DNA of 15,062 nt. Source: RI-283 sp964487925 (GTDB lineage: Bacteria; Pseudomonadota; Gammaproteobacteria; SZUA-140). Both the position numbers and the translations under genes were made by a program. Position 1 is the first letter of the stretch. Every line of letters begins with the position of its first letter. Below the pieces are notes generated by a model. The model was not told the origin of the DNA. It did no database searches and saw nothing but the letters and a program-made list of their open reading frames with translations. Location: NCBI GenBank assembly GCA_964487925.1, contig CAZASZ010000048.1, positions 1-15,062 of the forward strand. Reading direction: 5' to 3'. Positions 7,447 to 14,280 of the stretch are shown here, piece by piece.

Positions 7447-9401
7447 GTTCGCTCCAGCAGTAGATGGCCCAACGGGTCGACGCGCATATGCCAACCTATC
7501 GGCAGCCACAGCGTGGAGGTGTCCTCGATCACGAGGGCGGGGCCGCGACAGCTGAATTCCGCTGGAAGTTGGTCGCGCTGGTAGTGGGGTACGGCGCCGA
7601 TGCCGAAGACCTCGGAACTAGCAGTCAATCGAACCTCACCGGCCTTGGGGCGAGTCGGAAACGCTAACGCCTGGCGCTCGACGACGGCGGTCAGTCGGAC
7701 TGTTATGAGCTCGAGTGGACGATCCAGCGTATGTCCGTAGGCCTGCCGGTGGGCCTGTTCGAAGCGTTGCGCCAAGGTGGCAAGCAGGTCTCCCTCAGCG
7801 TGGTCAGGTATATCGATCGTGATGGTGAAGCCCTGGCCGGTGTAACGCATGTCCACGCGGCGCTCGAACACCAGCGGCAGGCCCTGCATGGCGGCATGGG
7901 CCTCCTTTTCGAGCTCGTCGAACAGTTCGCTCAGGGCAATGGCCGTTGCATTATCGCCGAGAGATAGGCGGCGGGTGCGGGAGAGCTCGCCCTGTTGTCT
8001 GCCCGCCAGCATGCCCAGGGCCGAGAATGCGCCACTGGCGAGAGGGAATACCACCCGTTCCATGCCGAGTTTCTCGGCCAAGGCGCAGGCATGCAGTCCG
8101 CCCGCGCCGCCGAAGCACAGCAGGGCAAAGTCCTCTGGGTCGCGTCCGCGTTCCACCGAGACCACCCTCAAGGCGCCGGCCATGTGTTCTTCGGCAAGAC
8201 GCAACACGGCCTCGGCGGCCGATTCGGCCGTGAGCCCAAGTGTTGCGCCATAGGCCTCAAAGGCTCGCCGCGCGGCTTCGCGATCGAGTTGCATCGAGCC
8301 GCCCAGCCTTGCCGTCGACGGGATGCGACCGAGCAACAGGTTGGCATCGGTGACCGTCGGTGTGGCGCCGCCGAGTCCGTAACAGACTGGTCCGGGATTC
8401 GCTCCAGCTGATTCCGGTCCGACCTGCGGCAGCCCTGCCTCGTCGACCCAGGCCAGCGAGCCGCCGCCAGCCCCGATGGTATGGATGTCGAGCATGGCGA
8501 GCGCGACCGGGATACTGGCAACATGACCCTCTGTGGTCTTGGTGGCCGTACCATCGACCAAGGCGACATCGGTGCTGGTGCCGCCCATGTCGAATGTCAG
8601 CAGTTTCCGCTCCCCGATCTGCTTGCCGATCTCCTGTGCCGCCACCAAGCCACCCGCCGGTCCGGACAGTACCAGGCGCACCGCCTGTTCGCCGGCGGCC
8701 TCACTCGTCATGACGCCGCCGGCCGAGTGCATGACGAACAGGTGTTTCGGGGCGAGTTCATGTTGCAGGCGACGCAGATAACGCTGTACGAGGGGACCGA
8801 CATAGGCGTTCAGGAAGGTTGTCGCGGCGCGCTCATACTCGCGGTATTCGGGCAGGACCTGGTGGGATAGCGAAGCGAATAGGTTGTTGGGCAAGGCATC
8901 GGCCAGGCGGCGCTCATGCGCGGGATTCAGAAAGGCGAATAGCAGGCAGATGGCGACGGCCTCGTAACCGCCCTCGGCAAGTCGCTGCGCCAAGGTCTCG
9001 TGCGCCTTGAGGGCGAGCGGGGCGATCTCCTCTCCATCGGCGTCGATCCGCCCGTCGATACCCAGGCAGTCCTCGCGCCTGATCCATGCCTGCACTGGCG
9101 TAGGCGTTAGATCGTAAAGCCGCGATCGGGTCTGGCGGCCAATGCTCAATAGGTCCTCAAGGCCTCTGTTGGTCACGAACAGTGTGCGGACGCCCTTTCT
9201 TTCCAAGATTGCGTTGGTGGCTACCGTGGATCCATGCACCAGGTGTATCTCGCCGCAATCCAGCCCGAGCTCGCGGATGCCTTGCCCGATAGCCCGCGAT
9301 GGATCGTCGGGGGTCGACAGCACCTTGTGAAAGCGCATGCCGTCCGCATCGAAACAGACAAAATCGGTAAATGTGCCGCCTGTATCCACGCCCAGAAACA
9401 T
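7443..9401 (-). CDS. hyuA: Hydantoinase A / oxoprolinase A subunit
   Basis: This is a 652-residue ATP-binding subunit of the actin-like ATPase fold. It opens with the phosphate-binding motif GVDTGGTFTDF (residues 4-14) and has the second phosphate loop DMGGTSTD at 271-278. The family hallmark GAGGGSLAW, followed by VGPESAGANPGP, comes next, then CFGGAGGLHA near residue 430. In this family HyuA uses ATP to activate a cyclic amide by phosphorylation, and HyuB completes ring opening. Known members act on 5-oxoproline, N-methylhydantoin or, in carboxylase relatives, acetone and acetophenone. The small biotin or gamma subunits of the carboxylases are absent here, favouring a hydrolase. ATG 9401 gives the expected N-terminus. 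It leads a minus-strand operon with hyuB, the Tag-like gene and the glycosyltransferase. Its promoter region is partly lost in the gap. Confidence 0.93.
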   Translation of the reverse strand: MFLGVDTGGTFTDFVCFDADGMRFHKVLSTPDDPSRAIGQGIRELGLDCGEIHLVHGSTVATNAILERKGVRTLFVTNRGLEDLLSIGRQTRSRLYDLTPTPVQAWIRREDCLGIDGRIDADGEEIAPLALKAHETLAQRLAEGGYEAVAICLLFAFLNPAHERRLADALPNNLFASLSHQVLPEYREYERAATTFLNAYVGPLVQRYLRRLQHELAPKHLFVMHSAGGVMTSEAAGEQAVRLVLSGPAGGLVAAQEIGKQIGERKLLTFDMGGTSTDVALVDGTATKTTEGHVASIPVALAMLDIHTIGAGGGSLAWVDEAGLPQVGPESAGANPGPVCYGLGGATPTVTDANLLLGRIPSTARLGGSMQLDREAARRAFEAYGATLGLTAESAAEAVLRLAEEHMAGALRVVSVERGRDPEDFALLCFGGAGGLHACALAEKLGMERVVFPLASGAFSALGMLAGRQQGELSRTRRLSLGDNATAIALSELFDELEKEAHAAMQGLPLVFERRVDMRYTGQGFTITIDIPDHAEGDLLATLAQRFEQAHRQAYGHTLDRPLELITVRLTAVVERQALAFPTRPKAGEVRLTASSEVFGIGAVPHYQRDQLPAEFSCRGPALVIEDTSTLWLPIGWHMRVDPLGHLLLERT

Positions 9402-9554
9402 AGCGGGATTGTAAGTCCCGTGGGCGCAAAATACGAATGCAATTCAACGGGCGGNNNNNNNNNNNNNNNNNNNNNNNNNNNNNNNNNNNNNNNNNNNNNN
9501 NNNNNNNNNNNNNNNNNNNNNNNNNNNNNNNNNNNNNNNNNNNNNNNNNNNNNN
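9402..9554. other. Divergent intergenic region ending in an assembly gap of unknown size
   Basis: Only 53 bases (9402-9454) remain upstream of hyuA before 100 N (9455-9554). The bases on either side of the N run do not repeat each other, so, unlike the other gap, sequence is truly missing. It must hold at least the start and signal peptide of pstS, and probably the hyuA and pst promoters, where a Pho box would be expected. More genes could be hidden. Confidence 0.85.
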
Positions 9555-10307
9555 CATGCCTCGGATCGTCGCTTGGTCCTCACGGGGTCCAGCACGATCG
9601 CACCGCTGGCATTGGAGATCGGCAAGCGTTTCGAGCGGCGGAATCCCGGCGTGCGCGTCGACGTGCAGACTGGGGGTTCGTCACGCGGTGTTGCTGATGC
9701 GCGGACGGGCATGGCCGATATCGGCATGGCCTCACGCGCGCTCAAACCTAGCGAACAAGACCTCACGCCCTTTACGATTGCCCTGGATGGCGTCAGTATC
9801 ATCCTAAATCGTGCCAATCCGGTTACGGCATTGAGTGACGAGGAGATCAAGGCGATCTACACTGGACGAATTACCAACTGGCGAGACGTCGGCGGCAACG
9901 ATGCGCGGATCACGGTAGTGAACAAGGCGGAGGGGCATTCCACGCTGGAGTTGTTTCTGCACCATTTTGGGTTGAAAAACAGCGCCATCAGGCCTCAAGT
10001 CATCATCGGCGATAACCAGCAGGGTATTAAGATGGTTGCCGGCAACCCTGGGGCTATCGGCTATGTCTCCATCGGTACCGCTGAATATGAAGCGGCGCAG
10101 GGCACGCCTATCAAGTTATTGCCCATGGCTGGCGTCGCGGCAAGCGTGGAGAATGTGCGCAACGGTCAGTTCCCGCTGTCACGGCCACTTAACCTCGTGA
10201 TTAAGGGGCGACCATCGTCATTGGCTCAACGATTTATCAATTTCGCAGGTTCGAACGCCATCGATGACCTTATCCAGACCCAATACTTTGTCCCGCCCAA
10301 ACGCTGA
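9555..10307 (+). CDS. pstS: PstS-like phosphate-binding periplasmic protein (5' end missing)
   Basis: The 250 visible residues are the mature part of a substrate-binding protein that captures phosphate in the periplasm and passes it to PstCA. Visible motifs, counted from the gap edge, are TGSSTIAPL (10-18), a TGGSSRGVADA block, and ADIGMASR. A later loop reads NKAEGHST (123-130), where the common PstS version is R-x-x-G-S-G-T-R. The serine-threonine pair that contacts the anion is kept, but the usual arginine is not. The start codon and signal peptide lie in the gap; the first residues seen (HASDRR) look like a mature N-terminus just after a cleavage site. It heads an overlapping pstCAB set, which strongly supports phosphate as ligand, with a related oxyanion possible. 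It ends inside pstC by 44 bases. Confidence 0.85.
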   Translation, partial: HASDRRLVLTGSSTIAPLALEIGKRFERRNPGVRVDVQTGGSSRGVADARTGMADIGMASRALKPSEQDLTPFTIALDGVSIILNRANPVTALSDEEIKAIYTGRITNWRDVGGNDARITVVNKAEGHSTLELFLHHFGLKNSAIRPQVIIGDNQQGIKMVAGNPGAIGYVSIGTAEYEAAQGTPIKLLPMAGVAASVENVRNGQFPLSRPLNLVIKGRPSSLAQRFINFAGSNAIDDLIQTQYFVPPKR

Positions 10308-11142
10308 TGGTTTGATCGCGCCGTTGCTGACGGCGCTGGCGACCGGCGCGGCCTTGATCCTGCTGCTGGTGCTGATCTTTCTCTTGCGCGAGGCCTGGCC
10401 GGTTTTGAGTAGCGGTGGCTGGTGGCGTTTCTTCTCGGACGATAGTTGGTATCCACTCGAGGGCCATTTCGGCCTTCTGCCCATGGTCTGGGCGACCCTG
10501 GCCGTGGCCCTCGGATCAATCCTGTTGGCGGCGCCGCTTGGCCTTGCGAGCGCCATATTCGAACGTTTCTATGCACCCGCCCAGCTCGCCAAGATTTATC
10601 GCATGGTGCTTGCCTTGTTGGCCGGCATCCCGTCCGTGGTCTACGGGCTGTGGGGGCTCACGGTGCTGGTGCCCTTGATCGCCCGCTGGCAACCCCCGGG
10701 CGCCGGCCTCTTTACGGCGATCATCATCCTTGCATTGATGATCCTGCCCACCGTCGCTCTGACCGCTGGATCGGCGCTGCGTAGTGTTCCACCCACTCTA
10801 TTCCATGGCGCCGCCGCACTCGGCATGAGCCGAAAAGGGGTCATTGTCGGCGTGGCGATACCGGCGGCGCGTGGCGGGATCATGGGTGGCATGCTGCTCG
10901 CGATCGCCCGTGCCCTGGGCGAGACCATGGCGGTGTTGATGGTGGCCGGCAACGTTGTCCAGTTTCCTAGCGGTCTTTTCCAGCCGGTACGGGTGCTGAC
11001 GGCGAACATCGCGCTGGAGATGGGCTATGCCGCCGATGCGCACCGTGCCGGCCTGTTCGCCTCCGGGCTGCTATTGACCCTGATGGTGCTGGTGTTGGCA
11101 TGGACTGCGGCGCGCATCACGCGGGGCGCGAGTTATGGCTAA
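10264..11142 (+). CDS. pstC: Phosphate ABC transporter permease PstC
   Basis: This 292-residue inner-membrane permease forms the phosphate channel with PstA. About six hydrophobic segments are visible, the first at residues 18-40. A cytoplasmic EAA-type loop, with AAALGMSRKGVIVGVAIPAA as its core, is the docking site for PstB. The block AGIPSVVYGLWG is typical of PstC. The start is taken as ATG 10264, which overlaps pstS by 44 bases; in-frame TTG codons at 10288 and 10312 are alternatives that would shorten the overlap, and no strong ribosome site separates them. The stop overlaps the pstA start by 8 bases. Confidence 0.9.
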   Translation: MTLSRPNTLSRPNADGLIAPLLTALATGAALILLLVLIFLLREAWPVLSSGGWWRFFSDDSWYPLEGHFGLLPMVWATLAVALGSILLAAPLGLASAIFERFYAPAQLAKIYRMVLALLAGIPSVVYGLWGLTVLVPLIARWQPPGAGLFTAIIILALMILPTVALTAGSALRSVPPTLFHGAAALGMSRKGVIVGVAIPAARGGIMGGMLLAIARALGETMAVLMVAGNVVQFPSGLFQPVRVLTANIALEMGYAADAHRAGLFASGLLLTLMVLVLAWTAARITRGASYG

Positions 11143-11965
11143 CCGTTTGTTTAGCACGATGATATGGTGCGCCGCGCTGCTGGTGGCGGCGGCCTTTATC
11201 TGGTTGTTGGGCGATCTGATTTGGCGCGGTGTCAGCCACCTGTCTTGGTCCTTCCTGGTGACGCAACCGGAGCACGCCGGCCGTGCGGGTGGTATCGCCT
11301 CGATACTCGTTTCCACGCTATTGATACTTGCCGTCGCGCTGGCGGTGGCGATTCCTCTGGGCCTGGGCGCGGCCGTCTGGCTCGCTGAATACACGCGCCG
11401 CAGCGCTTCATTCGGCGACACGGTGCGGCTCAGTCTCGATGTCTTGGCGGGGGTTCCGTCGATCGTCTTCGGTCTATTCGGTTATGCCTTCTTTTCCATC
11501 TATCTCAACCTGGGCTTTTCGATCCTCTCGGGAGGGCTTACCCTGGCCTGCATGATTCTGCCTATTCTGATTCGCACCAGCGAGGGCGGACTGACCTCCG
11601 TCAACGACGATTGGCGCCGTGGCGCTCAGGCGCTGGGCATGACGCGCGCCGCGGCCTTAATGCACATATTGCTGCCTGCGGCCGCGCCCGCGATCGGCGC
11701 CGGACTGCTGCTCGGCATCGGCCGCGCCACGGCCGAGACAGCGGCGCTGATCTTTACCAGTGGCTATGTGGACCGGATGCCGGAGGCGCTGTCCGATTCG
11801 GGTCGTGCGCTGGCGGTCCATATCTATGAGCTTTCCATGAATGTCACAGGCGGCGACAAGGCCGCGTATGCCTCGGCGCTGGTATTGATCGCCCTGATCA
11901 TCGCCATGAATGCTGGCGCACTCTTATTTACCGATCGATGGCTGGGCCGGAGGGTCACTCAATGA
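11135..11965 (+). CDS. pstA: Phosphate ABC transporter permease PstA
   Basis: This 276-residue inner-membrane permease is the partner of PstC. It has about six hydrophobic segments, the family block AGVPSIVFGLFGYAFF in mid-protein, and an EAA-type loop GAQALGMTRAAALMHILLPA that would contact PstB. Length is normal for compact PstA proteins. The start ATG lies inside the end of pstC (ATGGCTAA, 8-base overlap), and its stop overlaps the pstB start as ATGA. This tight packing points to one transcript with coupled translation. Confidence 0.92.
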   Translation: MANRLFSTMIWCAALLVAAAFIWLLGDLIWRGVSHLSWSFLVTQPEHAGRAGGIASILVSTLLILAVALAVAIPLGLGAAVWLAEYTRRSASFGDTVRLSLDVLAGVPSIVFGLFGYAFFSIYLNLGFSILSGGLTLACMILPILIRTSEGGLTSVNDDWRRGAQALGMTRAAALMHILLPAAAPAIGAGLLLGIGRATAETAALIFTSGYVDRMPEALSDSGRALAVHIYELSMNVTGGDKAAYASALVLIALIIAMNAGALLFTDRWLGRRVTQ

Positions 11966-12795
11966 AGGATGAACAGATAAGGACGTATACCCTGGGCGAT
12001 GTCGAGTCGGGGCCGTCCTGTTGCGAGCCCGTACCTCATCTGAGCGTTCGCGACTTATCGATTGCCTACGGCGAGACGACTGTGCTCGATGGTGTTTCGC
12101 TCGATATTTACCGGGGCTGCATTACGGCGCTGATCGGCCCGTCTGGTTGCGGCAAGACTAGTTTTCTTTCCGCGCTGAACCGCCTGACCGACTCCATCCC
12201 CAGTGCGCGGGTAAGCGGTGAGGTGCGATTCGACGCCGTGGACGTGCTCGATCGCCACCTCAATGTACTGACACTGCGACGCCAGATCGGCATGATCTTT
12301 CAGAGGCCCAACCCATTCCCGTTATCGATCCGCCGCAATCTAGAGCTGCCGCTTCGTGAACACGGCATCCGGCGTCGTGACGTGATCGACGGGAAGATCG
12401 AGGCGGCGCTGCGCGATGTCGGTCTCTGGGACGAGGTGAGCGATCGTCTCGATCGTCCGGCGCTCGCCCTGTCCGGCGGTCAGCAGCAGCGTCTGTGCAT
12501 TGCGCGCGCGCTGGTGTTGGAGCCGTCCGTGTTGCTGATGGACGAGCCGTGCAGTGCGCTCGACCCCATCTCATCCGGCGTGGTCGAGGAACTCATTCAA
12601 AGTCTGCGCGGCCGCTACACCGTGATTATCGTCACTCACAATCTTGCCCAGGCACGGCGCATCGCCAACTACGCCGCCTTTTTCTGGATGAAAGAGCGTG
12701 TGGGAGAATTGATCGAATTCGGTCAATGCCGACCGCTGTTTGAAAGACCGACACATCCCTTGACTGCGGCGTATATATCGGGGGTCAGCGGGTGA
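11962..12795 (+). CDS. pstB: Phosphate ABC transporter ATPase PstB
   Basis: This 277-residue cytoplasmic ATPase drives the PstCA channel. Walker A GPSGCGKTS is at residues 59-67, the Q-loop lies in MIFQRPNPFP, the ABC signature LSGGQQQR is at 170-177, and Walker B ends at D194-E195, followed by the CSALDP block that is characteristic of PstB among ABC ATPases. The first 25 residues form an extension with a CC pair (20-21) before the ABC domain. ATG 11962 overlaps the pstA stop (ATGA) and has GGAGGG about eight bases ahead, so a longer reading from 11938 is unlikely. No phoU follows, although it commonly does in this operon type. Confidence 0.95.
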   Translation: MKDEQIRTYTLGDVESGPSCCEPVPHLSVRDLSIAYGETTVLDGVSLDIYRGCITALIGPSGCGKTSFLSALNRLTDSIPSARVSGEVRFDAVDVLDRHLNVLTLRRQIGMIFQRPNPFPLSIRRNLELPLREHGIRRRDVIDGKIEAALRDVGLWDEVSDRLDRPALALSGGQQQRLCIARALVLEPSVLLMDEPCSALDPISSGVVEELIQSLRGRYTVIIVTHNLAQARRIANYAAFFWMKERVGELIEFGQCRPLFERPTHPLTAAYISGVSG

Positions 12796-12816
12796 CGGCA
12801 GCTCGAACTGCGTCAC
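12792..12816 (+). terminator. Weak hairpin at the end of pstB
   Basis: GTGAC-g-GCAG (12792-12801) pairs with CTGC-GTCAC (12808-12816) around a 6-base loop, with one bulged G. The stem covers the pstB stop codon. No T-run follows, so it is a poor intrinsic terminator; it could be an mRNA-stabilising or attenuating hairpin between pstB and the next gene. Confidence 0.3.
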
Positions 12817-12853
12817 GTCTGTCGTCAACATCACGATATTTTAGGAGATACGA

Positions 12854-13675
12854 TTGAAGAATCTGATATCCATCCTGGTGCTCGTGGCGATGTGTCAGGG
12901 TTTTGCTGTTCATGCCGAAACGCTCAGCGCGGACGAAATCGCCACCAGGGCCTATGAACGCAATCGGGTCGACGACCAGATCGCCACGCTGACCTTTACC
13001 TTTTCCTCGGCAGGCAAAAAAGAACAACAGGTTGCCTACACCATGGTTTGGAAAAACATGAAGGGCAAGGATGGCTACGATAACAAGGCGATGTTCTTCG
13101 GTGAGTTTCCCACGGATAAGAGGGGAATCGCCTATCTCGGATGGCTTACGCCGGCCGGAAGCGCTAAACAGGACAGCGAGTGGATCTATCTGCCCGAGTT
13201 GCGCACCACACGGCGCATCGCGCATCGTGGCGATGACAAGGCCGATGATGACGATGAATTCGCCAACTCACTCCTCAAACGGGAACACCTCGATCCGCGT
13301 CCGCCCAGTTTGGATACGCATACCCTCGTCGGTGAGGAGATGCTGGATGGCAGAGCCCACTACGTCATCCTCAGCACGCCAAAACAGAGGCAAAAGGACG
13401 AATCGGCGAAGACCGTTCGCTGGGTCGATCGCGAAAGTTTCCGGGTCGATCGCGCCCAATACTTTGATGTGGACAGCGAAGAGACCTTGGATGTCGATAT
13501 CGCCTGGTCGCAAGTTGGTAAGTTTTGGGTATGGAAGAACGTCACGGCGGTCAGCCCAAAAAGCGGTGCGAAGACGGTGTTGGAGGTCGATACGATCAGC
13601 ATTAACTCGGGTCTCAAGGACCGGGACTTTTCAAAGAGGAATCTGAAAAGGGGCTCAGCTGGCTTTCGCCGTTAG
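12854..13675 (+). CDS. Periplasmic LolA-like outer membrane lipoprotein-sorting protein
   Basis: This 273-residue protein begins with a clear signal peptide: basic K2, hydrophobic residues 4-13 and a likely cut after AVHA (18-21). The mature part matches the LolA-like 'outer membrane lipoprotein-sorting protein' group (COG2834). It has an unclosed beta-barrel pattern of alternating strands and the block WIYLPELRTTRRI, which corresponds to the W-x-Y-L-P-x-x-x-x-x-R-R-I motif of that group. Such proteins are often encoded beside RND/MMPL exporters, but none is seen here. An acidic run, GDDKADDDDEF (126-136), sits where family members usually have a D-S-F-M-G-S-D segment. The start is TTG 12854, supported by AGGAG at 12843-12847 six bases ahead. 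It follows pstB by 58 bases and may be separately expressed. The precise ligand is unknown. Confidence 0.75.
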   Translation: MKNLISILVLVAMCQGFAVHAETLSADEIATRAYERNRVDDQIATLTFTFSSAGKKEQQVAYTMVWKNMKGKDGYDNKAMFFGEFPTDKRGIAYLGWLTPAGSAKQDSEWIYLPELRTTRRIAHRGDDKADDDDEFANSLLKREHLDPRPPSLDTHTLVGEEMLDGRAHYVILSTPKQRQKDESAKTVRWVDRESFRVDRAQYFDVDSEETLDVDIAWSQVGKFWVWKNVTAVSPKSGAKTVLEVDTISINSGLKDRDFSKRNLKRGSAGFRR

Positions 13676-13711
13676 CGTGCGAGCGCTCGTAATGTCTGCG
13701 GTCGTCATGCC

Positions 13712-14251
13712 ATGATGCTTAATACCCGGACCCAATACGGCATCGTCGCCAAGTCGCTGCATTGGCTGATAGCGCCGCTGATGCTTGGCCTGATCGCTAT
13801 AGGCAGTTATATGACGACATTGAGCGACGAGAATCCGCTCTTTTTTCGCTTGCTCGACCTGCACCAGACGATTGGATTGTCAGTGTTCTGTCTTTTTTTC
13901 GTCAAGGTGGCGTGGCGGCTGGTGACACCCTATCCCGAGCAGTTGGCGACCTTGGCCAGATGGGAGTCTTTGCTGGCGCGGATCGTCCACGGCGTGCTCA
14001 TGCTCGCAATGGTGGTGATCCCGATATTCGGCTACCTGTTCGCGACCGCGCTAGGGGATGAAATCTCCATTTATGATGTGTTCGAGATCCCCAGCCTCAT
14101 GGAGCTCAACAAGGCGCAGTCTGAACTCGTGATCACGATTCATGTGGTGTTGGCCTACAGTATCGGAGTCCTGATTGCGCTCCATATACTGGCGGCGCTA
14201 AAGCATCATTTCGTGGATAAGAATGAAATCTTGAGGCGCATGTGGCGTTAA
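13712..14251 (+). CDS. Cytochrome b561 (CybB-like)
   Basis: This 179-residue integral membrane protein has four hydrophobic helices and the four histidines expected to hold two b hemes: H17 (SLHW), H50 (LDLHQ), H143 and H157 (spaced 14 apart in the last helix). Length and layout match E. coli CybB (176 aa), a membrane superoxide:ubiquinone or quinol electron carrier; other members serve as membrane anchors for periplasmic redox partners. Two tandem ATGs (13712 and 13715) precede LNTRTQYG; no strong ribosome site tells them apart. It lies 36 bases after the LolA-like gene, on the same strand, so the two may form an operon. The family call is firm; the electron partner is unknown. Confidence 0.9.
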   Translation: MMLNTRTQYGIVAKSLHWLIAPLMLGLIAIGSYMTTLSDENPLFFRLLDLHQTIGLSVFCLFFVKVAWRLVTPYPEQLATLARWESLLARIVHGVLMLAMVVIPIFGYLFATALGDEISIYDVFEIPSLMELNKAQSELVITIHVVLAYSIGVLIALHILAALKHHFVDKNEILRRMWR

Positions 14252-14280
14252 CGCCTGGTGCGGAAAGCAATCATCAGGCG
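14244..14280 (+). promoter_or_regulatory. Palindrome and hairpin just before the EamA gene
   Basis: GGCGTTAACGCC (14244-14255) is a perfect 12-base palindrome covering the cytochrome stop codon. CGCCTG (14252-14257) is also the exact reverse complement of CAGGCG (14275-14280), which touches the next gene's ATG. Folding would place the only candidate ribosome site (AGGCG) in a stem. The 17-base loop makes the stem weak. Confidence 0.3.

Noticed and set aside
7447..7509. Upstream in-frame extension of hyuB to 7509
   Set aside because: It would overlap the hyuA coding end by more than 60 bases; the ATGA junction at 7443-7446 is the typical arrangement.
13680..13689. Palindrome CGAGCGCTCG after the LolA-like gene as a terminator
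   Set aside because: It has no loop and no following T-run; a 10-base palindrome in GC-rich DNA is easily chance.
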